Shown: positions 43,051 to 53,960, counted from the stretch's first letter. The stretch is DNA of 64,000 nucleotides from Endomicrobiales bacterium (GCA_016930715.1 JAFGGC010000025.1:1-64000), one strand, 5' to 3'. Program-made: numbers and translations. Notes: generated by a model from the letters alone, not told the origin.

Positions 43051-44253
43051 TCATCCGTACCTTATCGCCTCGAGCGGGTCAAGTTTGGTCACCTGATACG
43101 CGGGATAGACTGCCGAAACAACCGTAATGATGAGCGCGGCGCCCGCCACCATCGCTATGTCCGCCGGTATTATCCTCACCGGCAGGGTGTCTATGTAATA
43201 AACATCGGCCGGAAGATGGATGAACTGGTATTTCTTGAGCGCAAGGCTCAGACCCAGGCCCAGGAACAGGCCGGAGAATATCCCCGAAAGGCCGATTATC
43301 AGCCCCTCGAAGAGAAATACCCTGGCAATCTTCGCCTTCGCGAAACCCATCGCCGAAAGTATGCCGATATCCCGCGTTTTCTCTATCGTCAGCAATATAA
43401 GGTTCGATATTATGTTGAATGCCGCGACTATGATTATGAGCGCTAGTATTATGAACATCATTATCTTTTCGAGTTTGAGCGCGGCAAAAAGGCTCCTGTT
43501 CATCCTCTGCCAGGAGCGCACGTAATAAGGAAACATGAGCCGTTCCTGCAGTTTTTTCTCGATTTCAGACGCGTCGTTGAAGTCCTTCAGGGAAACGCCG
43601 ATCCCCGTGACCGCCTCTCCCAGCGAGAATATCTTTCTGCCGCTGGAAAGGTTCACGTAAGCGAGATTGGCGTCGTATTCGTACATCCCGGAACGGAATA
43701 TGCCCGAAACCGTAAGCTTTTCCATCCTGGGAACGGCAGCGCTCGGTCCCGGCGCCATTACGATTATCTCGGAACCCGTTATGGCCCCGAGGTTCGCCGC
43801 GAGCTCGTTGCCTAAAAGTATTTCCTTGTCAGCCGGGCCCTGTTTCTTTCCGTCGATTATCCTTGAGTTCAGCCCGACCACTTCGTTCTCGCCGGCCGGG
43901 TCTACACCTTTAAGCACGACTCCCGATGTCAGGCGGTTGTTCCTCAAAACGGCCTGCCCGTAGACGAAAGGCGAAGAGGCTCTGACCTGTTTCTCGGCGG
44001 ATACAGTTTCACGGACCTTTGAATGTTCAGCGAAAGGCGACGATGCTTCTTTCAATATTATCAGGTGCGGCTGTATGCCGAGTATTTTTTCCTTGATATC
44101 CCTGTGGAAACCGCTCATCACTGCAAGCGTTATCACGAGTGCCGCCACGCCAAGCGTCGTGCCTCCGACCGCAATTACGGTGGTGAGGAGCGTGAAAACA
44201 CCTTTCCTTCGCGCTTTCAGGTAACGCAATGCTATGAAAAGCTCAATCGGCAT
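43051..44253 (-). CDS. lolC: lipoprotein-releasing permease LolC/LolE
   Basis: 400 residues. Starts with the family signature PIELFIALRYLKARRKGVF, a first membrane helix at about 20-45, a large periplasmic domain (45-265), and three C-terminal helices (FtsX domain) ending PAYQVTKLDPLEAIRYG. A single LolC/E-type gene suggests a homodimer (LolF-like) permease. It sits between lysS and lolD in one unit. Confidence 0.92.
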   Translation of the reverse strand: MPIELFIALRYLKARRKGVFTLLTTVIAVGGTTLGVAALVITLAVMSGFHRDIKEKILGIQPHLIILKEASSPFAEHSKVRETVSAEKQVRASSPFVYGQAVLRNNRLTSGVVLKGVDPAGENEVVGLNSRIIDGKKQGPADKEILLGNELAANLGAITGSEIIVMAPGPSAAVPRMEKLTVSGIFRSGMYEYDANLAYVNLSSGRKIFSLGEAVTGIGVSLKDFNDASEIEKKLQERLMFPYYVRSWQRMNRSLFAALKLEKIMMFIILALIIIVAAFNIISNLILLTIEKTRDIGILSAMGFAKAKIARVFLFEGLIIGLSGIFSGLFLGLGLSLALKKYQFIHLPADVYYIDTLPVRIIPADIAMVAGAALIITVVSAVYPAYQVTKLDPLEAIRYG

Positions 44254-44255
44254 GA

Positions 44256-45716
44256 TTATTTATCTTCCGGCCTCAATACCGGGAAAAGAATTACTTCTCT
44301 TATGGAATCCGTCGACGTCAGGACCATCGCGAGCCTGTCTATCCCGATGCCCAACCCTCCCGTAGGAGGAAGACCGTGTTCAAGGGCAACAACAAAATCT
44401 TCATCGTACGGCTGGGCCTCGTCATCGCCCTTTTTCCTTGCTTCGACCTGCTCGAGGAACCTTTTCCTCTGCTCCTGCGGGTCGTTGAGCTCTGAATAGG
44501 CGTTGGCGACCTCCATCCCCTTGATGTAAAGCTCGAAACGTTCCGCTATTTCCGGCGCTTCGGGGCTGGATTTGGCAAGCGGCGAAAAGACCGAGGGGTA
44601 GTCCGTCACGAACGTCGGTTCGGCAAGCTTCGGCACCACGTACGTATCGAACATCTGGTCGATTATCTTCTTGTCCGAAGCGTCCTTCGGGACATCCAGT
44701 TTCCTCTTCTTCGCGTATCCGGATATCTCGCCATCGAAAAATATTTTTTTCACGTCGTCGCCCGCCGCTTTGTTCAGCAGGTCGAACAGCTTCTCTCGCT
44801 TGAACGGACGCTTGACTTCAACGCCGAGCCTGCCGGCGCAATTAACTATAAGCGCCTCGCAGAGGTCCATCATCTCGTTATATCCGGCGTAGGCCTGGTA
44901 CAGCTCCAGCATCGTGAATTCCGGATTGTGGTTCCTGTCTATTCCCTCGTTCCTGAAATTCCTGCCTATCTCATACACCTTTTCAAGCCCGCCCGCTACG
45001 AGGCGTTTCAGGTACAGTTCCGGCGCTATCCTAAGGAAAAGGTCCATGTCGAGCGTGTTGTGGTGCGTTATGAACGGTTTTGCCGCGGCGCCGCCCGCGA
45101 GCGTCTGCATCATCGGGGTTTCCACTTCAAGGAAACCCTTCGCGTCGAGTTCCTGCCTCAGCGACGATATGATCCTTCCCCTCTTGACGAAAACCTCCCT
45201 GACTTCCGGGTTAGACATGAGGTCCAGGTAGCGCTGGCGGTACCTCGTCTCGACGTCTTTAAGCCCGTGCCATTTCTCCGGAAGAGGCCTCAGGGCCTTC
45301 GACAGAAAAACCCATTTCTCGGCCTTGACGCTCAGCTCTCCCGTCCTCGTCCTGAAGGGGACGCCGCTGACACCTACGAAATCCGCTATGTCCACAAGCT
45401 CTTTGAAAACCCTGAACGAGTCCTGGCCTATTTCGTCCGACTTGAAGTACACCTGTATCCTGCCGGTGAAATCCGAAATATCTGCGAAAGTGGCCTTGCC
45501 CATCTCGCGCCTTGAGATTATGCGCCCGGCAATGGAAATCCTTTCCTCCGACATCTGTCCCGTTTCAAGAGAAGCGTATTTCTTCAACGCCTCGCCTATG
45601 CCGGTCGATGCCTCGTACCCGGCCGGATAGGGGTTTATTCCGGCGTCCCTCATTTTCTGCAGTTTCTCTTTCCTTATTTCGATAATTTGTTCTATCGGTG
45701 TCGTCGTTTCGCTCAT
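44256..45716 (-). CDS. lysS: lysyl-tRNA synthetase, class II
   Basis: 486 residues. N-terminal OB anticodon-binding domain (about 60-150) and class II core with motif 1 ([20 protein letters not shown]), motif 2 ([24 protein letters not shown]) and motif 3 ([11 protein letters not shown]). It charges tRNA-Lys. Beginning [18 protein letters not shown] is usual for the bacterial enzyme. The stop-to-start gap to lolC is 2 bp, so expression is tied to the lol genes. Confidence 0.96.
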   Translation of the reverse strand: MSETTTPIEQIIEIRKEKLQKMRDAGINPYPAGYEASTGIGEALKKYASLETGQMSEERISIAGRIISRREMGKATFADISDFTGRIQVYFKSDEIGQDSFRVFKELVDIADFVGVSGVPFRTRTGELSVKAEKWVFLSKALRPLPEKWHGLKDVETRYRQRYLDLMSNPEVREVFVKRGRIISSLRQELDAKGFLEVETPMMQTLAGGAAAKPFITHHNTLDMDLFLRIAPELYLKRLVAGGLEKVYEIGRNFRNEGIDRNHNPEFTMLELYQAYAGYNEMMDLCEALIVNCAGRLGVEVKRPFKREKLFDLLNKAAGDDVKKIFFDGEISGYAKKRKLDVPKDASDKKIIDQMFDTYVVPKLAEPTFVTDYPSVFSPLAKSSPEAPEIAERFELYIKGMEVANAYSELNDPQEQRKRFLEQVEARKKGDDEAQPYDEDFVVALEHGLPPTGGLGIGIDRLAMVLTSTDSIREVILFPVLRPEDK

Positions 45717-45717
45717 T

Positions 45718-46101
45718 TTATTTCTTCAGCAATTGATTTACCTTGTCCCTCAACAGCTTGGGGTCGAAAGGTTTTTCCACGTATTCCACGACATTCTTTG
45801 CCATTCCGAAGAGGTCCTTCATCTGGCCCTTGGCGGTCAGTATAAGCACCGGTATACCGCTGGTCGATTCGTTTTCCATCAGCTTCGTCTGCACGCTGTA
45901 TCCGTCAATCTCCGGCATCATTATGTCAAGTATGATGAGGTCGGGCTTTTCCGGCGGCAGGTGATATTCAAGAAGCCCGATCTTTTCAAGGGCCTCGCGC
46001 CCGTTGAAAGCCTGTATTACCTGGTAGCCCTCTTTCGAAAGTATGAATGTTACAAGTTCTACCACGTCGTTTTCATCATCCACAATCATTACTTTAGGCA
46101 T
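45718..46101 (-). CDS. single-domain response regulator (CheY-like)
   Basis: 127 residues, one REC domain with no output domain. Acidic pocket Asp8-Asp9, phospho-acceptor Asp59 ([11 protein letters not shown]), Thr89 and Lys110 are all present, so it should be phosphorylated. The kinase is not adjacent. It is the first gene behind a perfect consensus promoter and lies 1 bp from lysS. A GAGGTGG site precedes the ATG. Confidence 0.9.
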   Translation of the reverse strand: MPKVMIVDDENDVVELVTFILSKEGYQVIQAFNGREALEKIGLLEYHLPPEKPDLIILDIMMPEIDGYSVQTKLMENESTSGIPVLILTAKGQMKDLFGMAKNVVEYVEKPFDPKLLRDKVNQLLKK

Positions 46102-46179
46102 AGCCCACCTCTTTTAATTCGGTCCCGCCCGGCATAGCAGGCGAAATCACAGGGTCAGACTTATTGAAAAATCAATGAA

Positions 46180-46208
46180 ATTATAGCGGTTTTTCGGTAT
46201 TTTGTCAA
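46180..46208 (-). promoter_or_regulatory. perfect sigma70 consensus promoter for the lysS-lol unit
   Basis: TTGACA (46208-46203), exactly 17 nt, TATAAT (46185-46180) on the minus strand. A start near 46173 gives a leader of about 70 nt before the response regulator ATG at 46101. Confidence 0.85.
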
Positions 46209-46258
46209 ACAGAGAAAGGTCTTTGAAACGCTCTTTTTCTAGCTTGGCGCCTGTGGGC

Positions 46259-47302
46259 CTATTCTACATAAGTTTTCAGCCACTCGCTACGGTCCTTCAT
46301 CATATAATCGTAGATCTTCCGCCCGATGATTCTGTGTCCTCTTTCTGAAGGGTGAATATGGTCTGCAGGAGACTTACGCCAGGACACATCGTCGATATTT
46401 TCAAAACTGCCGTGCAAATCAACGAACGTAATACCCTTGCTTCCAAGAAGATCCTTCATACTTTCATACTGTGATTTTTCTGTATCATCATATTTGCTTT
46501 TGAGATACGGAAGGATGACGGCCAGCATTGGTATCCTTTTTTCTTCTGTCAACGTCATAATTTTTTCGAGCGCCAGGTTTGCTATTTTTCTATCGTCGCC
46601 GTTTTCCACCTCCTGATCCTTCAATGAACACCGCGCAAGGGCGAAGACGATGTACCTGTACGCATTTGAGTGGAAAAAAAGCGTCTTATTCAATTTCACA
46701 GCCGGATCCTTCTCTTTCCTGAATGAGAAGGGATTCCGGTAAACAATAAATTCTCCGTCCTCTCCCATGGAAACTACCGGCATAAGCATAAAATCATTAA
46801 GACAAAACCCTATCATTACCATATCAGGATGAAACGCAAGAGCCTTGTCCCTGAGAAGATAGTAATACTGCATCACTGAATAACCCCCGACACCGCAGTT
46901 CCAGACTTCGAATCTTTTCGGAAGACCGGATTCGTTAAGCAGTTTTTCCAGGTGTTTCGCGTACCATCCTTGTTCCGTTACTGAGTCGCCGAGAACAACT
47001 ATGCGATATGTATTTTTACCTTTTTCAAGCGGATATTCCTTGTCGACTAAACCACGTGAATTCACCCTGTGACCGGCATCGTTTTCTGAATAGTGGTCCG
47101 GGTCGTATTCCCACCCCAAGAATATGTTTTCCGAAACCCTAAATCTCTGCAAAGGGATATCATTCAACCCGTGATGGAATGTCCTTTGTAGCCGAGCCAT
47201 ACCCGTCCATCTCAAGAAAAGTTCGAAACTGACGAGAATCAGAAATAACGTGCAAATTCCGACGATACAGATCTTTATCAGCAGAAATGCAGTTTTCCCC
47301 AT
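46259..47302 (-). CDS. membrane-anchored SGNH/GDSL hydrolase
   Basis: 347 residues. One membrane segment at about 6-30, then an SGNH domain: block I VVLGDSVTEQGW (nucleophile Ser107), a Gly block around WNCGVGGYS, Asn in GFCLNDF, and the Asp-His pair DHIHPSERGHR near residue 317. Such anchored esterases often act on acylated or acetylated surface glycans; the substrate here is unknown. It ends the secA-lnt-prfB gene run, 18 bp after prfB. Confidence 0.8.
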   Translation of the reverse strand: MGKTAFLLIKICIVGICTLFLILVSFELFLRWTGMARLQRTFHHGLNDIPLQRFRVSENIFLGWEYDPDHYSENDAGHRVNSRGLVDKEYPLEKGKNTYRIVVLGDSVTEQGWYAKHLEKLLNESGLPKRFEVWNCGVGGYSVMQYYYLLRDKALAFHPDMVMIGFCLNDFMLMPVVSMGEDGEFIVYRNPFSFRKEKDPAVKLNKTLFFHSNAYRYIVFALARCSLKDQEVENGDDRKIANLALEKIMTLTEEKRIPMLAVILPYLKSKYDDTEKSQYESMKDLLGSKGITFVDLHGSFENIDDVSWRKSPADHIHPSERGHRIIGRKIYDYMMKDRSEWLKTYVE

Positions 47303-47320
47303 AGGTTATTGAGAGTTTTT

Positions 47321-48410
47321 TTAAGAGATTCTCTTAGCGATTTTCCATTCAAGAAAGGCCGATATGAACGGGTCGATTTCGCCGTCCATCACGTTGTCTA
47401 CCTGCGGGATTTCCCTGCCTGTCCTGTGGTCCTTCACGAGCTGATACGGCATGAAGACGTAAGAGCGTATCTGGTTGCCCCAGGCGATATCGCCTTTCTC
47501 GTCGTAATGCTTTTCTATCGCCTTGCGTTTCTTCTCCTGCTCAAGCTCATAGAGCTTCACCTTCAGGAGCTTCATTGCGGTGACCCTGTTCTTGAGCTGG
47601 GACCTCTCGCTCTGCGACTGTGTCACTATCCCCGTGGGAAGATGGGTTATCCTGACCGCCGAATCCGTCTTGTTTATGTACTGCCCACCGTGACCCGAGG
47701 CCCTGTAGGTGTCGATCCTGAGGTCCTTGTCCTCTATCTTTATCTCTATGTCGTCGTCAAGTTCAGGCAGCACGTCGACAGATGAAAATGAAGTGTGCCT
47801 TCTTTTGTTGGCGTCAAACGGCGATATCCTCACAAGCCTGTGCACGCCCAGTTCCGACTGCAGGAAGCCGTACGCGTACTCCCCCTTGATTATGAAGGTC
47901 ACGCTCTTTACGCCCGCTTCCTCCCCTGAAAGTATATCGACAATCTCGGACTTGAAGCCCTTTTTTTCAGCCCACCTCGTGTACATGCGCAGCAGCATCT
48001 CGGCCCAGTCGCACGACTCCGTGCCGCCCGCCCCGGCGTGTATGGCCACGATCGCGTTCCTCGCGTCGTGTTCTCCAGAAAGCTTTGTTTCTATTTCAAG
48101 GTTCTGTATTTCCCTGGCAAGCGCGGCTTCGGCTTTTTCGATGTCGGACGCCACGCTGTCGTCCCGTTCCTGTTTCGCTATTTCCTTCAATTCCCTGATA
48201 TCGGAAAGCTCCTTGTCCATCTTTTCCCAAAGGCCGACCGTTTTCTTGAGATGATTTAGCTTGGTCATCGTCTTCTTGGCGTTCGCGTTGTTGTTCCAGA
48301 ACTCCGGCGCCGAAGCCTCTTTCTCAAGAAGTTCCGCTTCTTTCTTTTTCTTTTCTATTTCAAAGAGACCTCCGCAAAAATTCGATCTTTTCCTTCATTT
48401 CGTCCGTCAT
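47321..48410 (-). CDS. prfB: peptide chain release factor 2 with +1 programmed frameshift
   Basis: 362 residues after frameshifting. The ATG at 48410 overlaps the lnt stop (ATGA). Frame 0 reads 16 codons to CTT-TGA (TGA at 48362-48360); skipping one base continues as EIEKKKKEAELLEKEAS-PEFWNN into the main frame. RF2 features: SPF tripeptide in ISPFDANKRRHTSF and the catalytic GGQ in SGHGGQYINK. It releases peptides at UAA and UGA. The apparent shorter gene beginning at 48268 would lack the N-terminal domain start, so the full annotation needs the frameshift. Confidence 0.95.
48360..48374 (-). promoter_or_regulatory. prfB recoding site
   Basis: Codons CGG AGG TCT CTT TGA on the minus strand. 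The internal Shine-Dalgarno GGAGG lies three bases before CTT, the same geometry as E. coli prfB (AGGGGG-TAT-CTT-TGA). Low RF2 lets the ribosome slip +1 on CTTT and make more RF2. Confidence 0.95.
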
Positions 48411-49924
48411 TTTTTCCTCCGGTAAAATGGAGCGACAATACTGGCCGCTCCGATTAACACGGTGAATATTATACATAATATTGCGAAAATATCCCCGTGT
48501 TTGGCGTAAAAGGTAATCGTTTTTGAAAGTGGAAGCGTTTCGGTGAAATACTTTCTATCAAAAAGCCCGGTTGTTCTTGCCGTGCTTCCGTCCGGGAACA
48601 CCACTCCCGAAACACCGGTGTTGGCGCTCACGGCGACGGCGCGCCTGTTTTCCACGGCCCGGAAAACGTTCATTATGAAATGCTGCTGCGCCGCAGAAGT
48701 TTTAAAGTACCAGGCGTCGTTCGTCTGGTTAGTCAGCAACTCGGCACCGTTCAGGACAAGTCTCCGCGAAATCGACCCGAAAAAATTCTCCGAACATATC
48801 GTTGCGCCTATGACGGCGTTTCGCGCTTCCAGTGGCGCGAACTCCGCGCCTCTTTTGAAATCTCCCAGCGTGTTCAGTATCCCGAAATACGGCTCAAGAT
48901 ACTTCCTGAAAGGCACGTACTCTCCGAACGGTACTAGATGGGTTTTGACGTGCGTGGCTGACAATTTTCCATCCGGCGTGAAAAGGAAAGCCGCGTTAGC
49001 AGAATCCCCGCCTTCTTCGTAATAAGGCGCGCCGACAAGGTTGAAAGCCTTCGTCCCGCGTGACAGCGATTTCACCCATTCGAAAAGATCGCTTCTCCAC
49101 GGTATGTAGCCCGGCAGAGCGGTTTCAGGCCATATTATCAGGTCCGGTTTTTCCGCCGCCGCCTTGACAGAGAGCTCCTCGTAAGTGTCCAATATCTCGC
49201 TTTCATACGCATTATCAAACTTCTTGTACTGGTCGATACTGCCCTGAAGCACCGAAACCCTGATGCTATCGGCTTGCGTGCGGGAATTGTTTTTCATCAA
49301 AACGAAACCGGCCGCGTAGACCGCCAGAATTATCCCCAACAGAGGAACAACCTTCGGGGTCCTTCTTTTTTCAATGAGCTTGACAAACACGGCATAATTG
49401 AATAGTACCAGGACAAACGACACGCCGTATACGCCCGCATACTCGCTTATCTGAATCACTGGCAGATTGTTCCACTGCGAATATCCCGCCAGCGCCCAGG
49501 GAAAACCCGTCAAGGCGTACGTCCTGGCGTATTCAACAGCCACCCAGCCTGCCGACGCGAACAGCGCGCCCGATACAGCGTTTGAAAACCTGAAATACGA
49601 CGTTAAAAAAGCCCACAAGCCGAAGTACAAAGCGAGATATGAACACATTACGAGAAGACATACCAATGCCTGGAGCTTCGATCCGGTGTTGAAATCGATA
49701 AGCGGAAATATCCAGTACATTATGCCGGCGTAGGCAAAAATCCCGTAAAAAAAACTCCATAGAGCCGAATCCAGGGGTTTCGACCGGAGGACCACCGATA
49801 TAAGCGGCACCAAAGAGAACCACGCCAGGACCGAATAGCCGGCTTTCGGGAACGAAAGGACGTAGCCGGCCGCGCCGGCCGCCAGAAAAAGCGCTTTGAT
49901 AATCACGGGATTTTTTTTGAGCAT
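48407..49924 (-). CDS. lnt: apolipoprotein N-acyltransferase
   Basis: 505 residues. About six to eight N-terminal membrane helices (1-220) and a nitrilase-type domain with the Glu-Lys-Cys set: Glu in IIWPETALPGY, Lys in THLVPFGEYVPF region (VKTHLVPF) and Cys in GATICSENFF. A final C-terminal helix is present. It N-acylates lipoproteins before Lol sorting, which fits the several lipoproteins and lol genes in the window. Stop overlaps the prfB start by 4 bp. Confidence 0.95.
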   Translation of the reverse strand: MLKKNPVIIKALFLAAGAAGYVLSFPKAGYSVLAWFSLVPLISVVLRSKPLDSALWSFFYGIFAYAGIMYWIFPLIDFNTGSKLQALVCLLVMCSYLALYFGLWAFLTSYFRFSNAVSGALFASAGWVAVEYARTYALTGFPWALAGYSQWNNLPVIQISEYAGVYGVSFVLVLFNYAVFVKLIEKRRTPKVVPLLGIILAVYAAGFVLMKNNSRTQADSIRVSVLQGSIDQYKKFDNAYESEILDTYEELSVKAAAEKPDLIIWPETALPGYIPWRSDLFEWVKSLSRGTKAFNLVGAPYYEEGGDSANAAFLFTPDGKLSATHVKTHLVPFGEYVPFRKYLEPYFGILNTLGDFKRGAEFAPLEARNAVIGATICSENFFGSISRRLVLNGAELLTNQTNDAWYFKTSAAQQHFIMNVFRAVENRRAVAVSANTGVSGVVFPDGSTARTTGLFDRKYFTETLPLSKTITFYAKHGDIFAILCIIFTVLIGAASIVAPFYRRKK

Positions 49925-49943
49925 CAGGATATCTGCGTACGGC

Positions 49944-51161
49944 CTATTGTTTCAGGCCTTCGGAAAGAAGTATCGCCTCTGCGACCTCGCGCATCGTCCT
50001 GCGCAGGTTCATGGCCTGTTTTTGTATGAACTGGAAGGCATCCTGCTCGGTCATGTTTTTCTGCTTCATCAGCAGGCCTTTAGCTCTTTCGATCAGTTTC
50101 CTGGTCTCTAGCGCGTCCCTTGCCGCCCTGGATTCCTCGATCAGCCTCGTGTTCTCGATGGCCACGGCCGACTGGTTCGCGATTGTCTGCAGTATATCGA
50201 GTTCTTCCTCGGTAAAGTTATGGAACGCGGTCGTGTAACAGTTTATCACGCCTATGGGTTTGTCCTTGATAAGCATCGGAACGGCGAGCATCGAAACAAG
50301 CCCCTCTTTTTTGGCAATATCGGGATAGCTGTAAAGCGGCTCCTTGAGCACGTCTGGTACCACTACGGTTTTTTTCGTTATGACCGCCCTTCCGGAAATC
50401 GATTTCTCTATCTTCACGTGCGGTTTCTTCCTGTATTCTTCCGAAAGGCTCTGCGTCGCTTCGATCCTGAGTTCCTTGGCATCCTTGTCAAGAAGCATAA
50501 GCGAACATATTTTAGAATTCATCATCTGCGCCGTCATTGTTACTATCAGCTGAAGGATCTCGTAGAGATAATTCGAGGAAACGATGCTCGACGACAGGTG
50601 CGATATCGTTTCGAGCTGCCTCGCCTTCAAGGCCGCGGTTTTTATCAGGCGCGATTTTTCTATGGCACCCGAGATCTGGCAGGCAATTGCGTTCAGAAGC
50701 TTTATTTGGTTCTTGGTGAAATCCTTGGCTTTTTTATTCTGTATGTTTATGACGCCTATCGATTCGTCCTTGAGAAGTATCGGAACGGATAGGAAGGCCT
50801 CGTACCTGTCTTCTGGAAGGTTATGGAAGTACTTAAAGCGGGCGTCCTTGTAGGCGTTCTTGTTTATGATAAGGTTTTTCTTGTGGCTCAAGACCCACCC
50901 GGTCAGGCCCTCGTTTGTCCCCATCTTTATTTTCCCTATCTGGTAGGGATGAGGCGGCCACGCGCCGAGAAGTGTCAAACCGAGCGTCGAAGTCTCGATG
51001 AGGTAGATGAAACAACTGTCGCCTTTGAAATGCTCGGCGAGGACCCTTGCTATCTGCTGAAGCAGGGCGTTATGGTCCGTCGAGAGACTTATTATCTCGA
51101 TTATTTGATGAAGCAGGTCGACTTCGTTCTTCAGTTCCTTCAGACTTCCGGTTTTCGGCAT
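49944..51161 (-). CDS. GAF-GAF-ANTAR regulator
   Basis: 405 residues from the ATG at 51161. A longer in-frame start at 51257 is rejected because it would overlap the secA coding end by 56 bp and adds a low-complexity stretch. Two GAF domains (about 15-165 and 190-340; repeated phrases LLKDESIGVINIQNK and LIKDKPIGVINCYT) and a C-terminal ANTAR domain (about 345-400; RKLIERAKGLLMKQ, EQDAFQFIQKQAMNLRR). ANTAR proteins bind paired RNA hairpins to prevent transcription termination, with the GAF domains sensing a ligand or partner. Both targets and signal are unknown here. It lies between secA and lnt. Confidence 0.85.
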   Translation of the reverse strand: MPKTGSLKELKNEVDLLHQIIEIISLSTDHNALLQQIARVLAEHFKGDSCFIYLIETSTLGLTLLGAWPPHPYQIGKIKMGTNEGLTGWVLSHKKNLIINKNAYKDARFKYFHNLPEDRYEAFLSVPILLKDESIGVINIQNKKAKDFTKNQIKLLNAIACQISGAIEKSRLIKTAALKARQLETISHLSSSIVSSNYLYEILQLIVTMTAQMMNSKICSLMLLDKDAKELRIEATQSLSEEYRKKPHVKIEKSISGRAVITKKTVVVPDVLKEPLYSYPDIAKKEGLVSMLAVPMLIKDKPIGVINCYTTAFHNFTEEELDILQTIANQSAVAIENTRLIEESRAARDALETRKLIERAKGLLMKQKNMTEQDAFQFIQKQAMNLRRTMREVAEAILLSEGLKQ

Positions 51162-51201
51162 CTTGCGCCGCCCTTTCGGTAAGTATTGATGATTTACGGG
51201 C

Positions 51202-53832
51202 TCAAGCTCCGCAGCACTTCTTGTATTTTTTCCCGCTCCCGCAGGGACACGGGTCATTCCTGCCTATTTTTTCTATGTGCCTGGGTTTGTCACCCGCGAG
51301 GTTCTGCGTCCTTTGGCCTCCCCCGCCGCCGCCGGCACCGACGGCCGCCATTTCTCTCGACTCGACCGTCCTCTGCACGCGCCTGACGGGTTCCGGGGCT
51401 ATCTTGATCTTGAAGATATACTCTATCGAAGCTTCTCTTATCCTTCTTATCATGTTCTCGAACATCGCGAACGACTCCTTCTGGTACTCTATCTTCGGGT
51501 CCTTCTGCCCGTACGCCCTGAGCCCTATCCCCTTTTTTATCTGGTCGAGGTCATACAGGTGCTCTTTCCACGCCGTGTCTATCATCTGAAGGAGTATCAT
51601 CCTCTGTATGTGGTGCAGGAGCGGCGTGGAAAGCTCCTCTTCCCTCTTTTTATAGGATTGTTCGATTTGTTCCTCCAGCAGGGCTCTCAACGTTTCCTGC
51701 TTGGATTCTAGTTTTTCGTTCTCCGCAAGTTCAATCTTGGAATTAAAATTCCTCTGGAGCCAAACGTCAAGACTCGGCCAGTCCCATTGTTCGGGATAGA
51801 GCTTCGCCGGCGCCCACAGCTCCAGTTTTTCTTCCACGGATTCCGCGAGCATGTCTTTTATCGTCTGCGATATGTCCTCGCCTTCAAGTATCTCGTTTCT
51901 CATCCTGTAGACGGCTTCCCTCTGCTTGTTCATCACGTTGTCGTATTCAAGAAGGTGTTTTCTTATGTCAAAATTCATGGCTTCGACTTTTCTCTGCGCG
52001 TTCTCTATCGCCTTTGATATCCACGGATGCTGTATCTCTTCGCCCTCCTGCATGCCGAGCTTCTGCATTACCATAGATATACGCTCCGAACCGAAAAGGC
52101 GCATGAGCTCGTCTTCCAGCGAGAGATAGAATCTTGAGCTTCCCGGGTCGCCCTGCCTGCCCGAACGCCCGCGGAGCTGGTTGTCTATGCGCCTTGCCTC
52201 ATGCCGTTCCGTGCCGAGTATATGCAGGCCGCCGAGCGACTTGATAAGCGAGGATTCCTCTTCCGTGCACGGGTTGCCGCCGAGGACTATGTCCGTTCCG
52301 CGGCCCGCCATGTTCGTGGCTATCGTCACGGCGCTCTTTTTCCCTGCCTGGGCTATTATCTGGGCTTCCATCTCGTGGTACTTGGCGTTCAGGACCTGGT
52401 GAGGCACGCCTTTCCTGCGGAGCATCGCCGATATCTTTTCGGACTTTTCTATGGAACGCGTGCCAACGAGCACCGGCTGGCCTTTTCTCCACAGCGCGTC
52501 TATCTCGTTTATTATCGCGTCGTATTTTTCCTTTTCCGTCCTGTATATGACGTCGGCGTTGTCGGCGCGCACCATAGGGTTATGGGTCGGCACCTCAATG
52601 CTGTCAAGCTTGTATATCTCCCAGAACTCGGAAGCCTCGGTCATCGCGGTTCCGGTCATCCCGGAAATCTTCTTGTACATCCTGAAAAAGTTCTGGAAGG
52701 TTATCGTGGCAAGGGTTTGGTTCTCCTCGGCTATTCTCATGTTCTCTTTTGCCTCGACCGCCTGATGGAGCCCGTCTGACCATCTCCTGCCCGGCATCAG
52801 CCGGCCGGTAAATTCGTCAACTATTATTATCTGCCCCTCTTTGACCACGTAATCCACGTCGCGCTCGAAAAGGTTGTGCGCCTTGAGCGCCTGCGTGATG
52901 TGGTGGACCCACTCGGATTGAAGGTCATCGTATATGTTTTTCACGCCAAGGAGCTTTTCCGCCTTTGTCACGCCCTGCTCGGTAAGCACTACCGTGTGGT
53001 TCTTTTCGTCGACGAGGTAATCGTAGCCGGCGCTGAGGTCTATGTTCTTGTACTTGGCCTCTATCTCCTCGGCCTCGGTTACTTTCCTGCCCTTCAAGTG
53101 CGGGATTATCCTGTTGCACGTGTAGTATTTATCTGTGGATTCCTCGGCGGGCCCGGATATTATCAGCGGGGTCCTTGCTTCGTCTATCAGTATGGAGTCT
53201 ACTTCGTCGACGATGGCGTAGTTTAATTCGCGGAGCACCCTGTCTTCTTTCATTATCACCATGTTGTCGCGAAGGTAGTCAAACCCTATCTCGTTGTTGG
53301 TGACGTAAGTGACGTCGCAGTTATACGCCGCCCGGCGCTCGGCGTTGGGCATGTCGTGCTGGACGAAACCGACCGTAAGGCCCAGGAACTCGTAGACCGG
53401 CCCCATCCAGTGCCTGTCCCTTTTTGCGAGGTAGTCGTTTACCGTAACGACGTGCACGCCCTTTCCCTCCAGGGCGTTCAAATAAACCGGCAGGGTCGCT
53501 ACCAGGGTCTTCCCTTCGCCGGTCTTCATCTCTGCGATCTTTCCGGTGTGAAGCACGTATCCGCCGAGTATCTGAACGTCGAAATGTCTTAGTTTTATGG
53601 CCCTTTTCGCGGCTTCCCTGACGACCGCGAACGCTTCCGGAAGAAGGTCATTCAAGGCCTCGCCTTTCGAAAGACGTTCCCTGAACTGCAGGGTTTTGCC
53701 CTTCAATTCATCGTCGGAAAGCGCGGATATCCCCGCTTCGAAACCGTTCACGGATTCAACTAAGGGCTTTATTTTCTTGAGAGTCCGTTCGTTCTGCGAA
53801 CCGAATATGGAATTCATCAGCATCTTTAACAT
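51202..53832 (-). CDS. secA: preprotein translocase ATPase SecA
   Basis: 876 residues. Helicase-like motor with [11 protein letters not shown] (Walker A), preprotein cross-linking domain, NBD2 ([24 protein letters not shown]), helical scaffold and the C-terminal zinc SEC-C motif [16 protein letters not shown] preceded by a Gly-rich linker. It drives protein export through SecYEG. The ATG at 53832 has GAGGT nine bases upstream. First gene of the unit that continues through the ANTAR protein, lnt and prfB. Confidence 0.97.
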   Translation of the reverse strand: MLKMLMNSIFGSQNERTLKKIKPLVESVNGFEAGISALSDDELKGKTLQFRERLSKGEALNDLLPEAFAVVREAAKRAIKLRHFDVQILGGYVLHTGKIAEMKTGEGKTLVATLPVYLNALEGKGVHVVTVNDYLAKRDRHWMGPVYEFLGLTVGFVQHDMPNAERRAAYNCDVTYVTNNEIGFDYLRDNMVIMKEDRVLRELNYAIVDEVDSILIDEARTPLIISGPAEESTDKYYTCNRIIPHLKGRKVTEAEEIEAKYKNIDLSAGYDYLVDEKNHTVVLTEQGVTKAEKLLGVKNIYDDLQSEWVHHITQALKAHNLFERDVDYVVKEGQIIIVDEFTGRLMPGRRWSDGLHQAVEAKENMRIAEENQTLATITFQNFFRMYKKISGMTGTAMTEASEFWEIYKLDSIEVPTHNPMVRADNADVIYRTEKEKYDAIINEIDALWRKGQPVLVGTRSIEKSEKISAMLRRKGVPHQVLNAKYHEMEAQIIAQAGKKSAVTIATNMAGRGTDIVLGGNPCTEEESSLIKSLGGLHILGTERHEARRIDNQLRGRSGRQGDPGSSRFYLSLEDELMRLFGSERISMVMQKLGMQEGEEIQHPWISKAIENAQRKVEAMNFDIRKHLLEYDNVMNKQREAVYRMRNEILEGEDISQTIKDMLAESVEEKLELWAPAKLYPEQWDWPSLDVWLQRNFNSKIELAENEKLESKQETLRALLEEQIEQSYKKREEELSTPLLHHIQRMILLQMIDTAWKEHLYDLDQIKKGIGLRAYGQKDPKIEYQKESFAMFENMIRRIREASIEYIFKIKIAPEPVRRVQRTVESREMAAVGAGGGGGGQRTQNLAGDKPRHIEKIGRNDPCPCGSGKKYKKCCGA

Positions 53833-53870
53833 TTATTTCTTACCTCATTTCGATGCCTGGATATCCGTGC

Positions 53871-53898
53871 ATTATACCAAATAAAGACGATATTTCAA
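53871..53898 (-). promoter_or_regulatory. secA promoter
   Basis: TTGAAA (53898-53893), 16-nt spacer, TATAAT (53876-53871) on the minus strand, with TGG before the -10 box (extended -10). The leader is about 35 nt. Confidence 0.7.
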
Positions 53899-53928
53899 AA
53901 TATCCCTCTAAAATACCGCTCTTTTTCA

Positions 53929-53960
53929 GAAAATAGAAAACCCTCCCCGACAGGGAGGGT
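53929..53960 (-). terminator. terminator after cspA
   Basis: Eight-bp perfect stem (53953-53960 with 53940-53947), 5-nt loop, then TTTTCTATTTTC on the minus strand, 36 bp after the cspA stop. Confidence 0.85.

Noticed and set aside
48360..48362. In-frame TGA near the start of prfB, suggesting a pseudogene
   Set aside because: It is the conserved programmed frameshift site, not a lesion.
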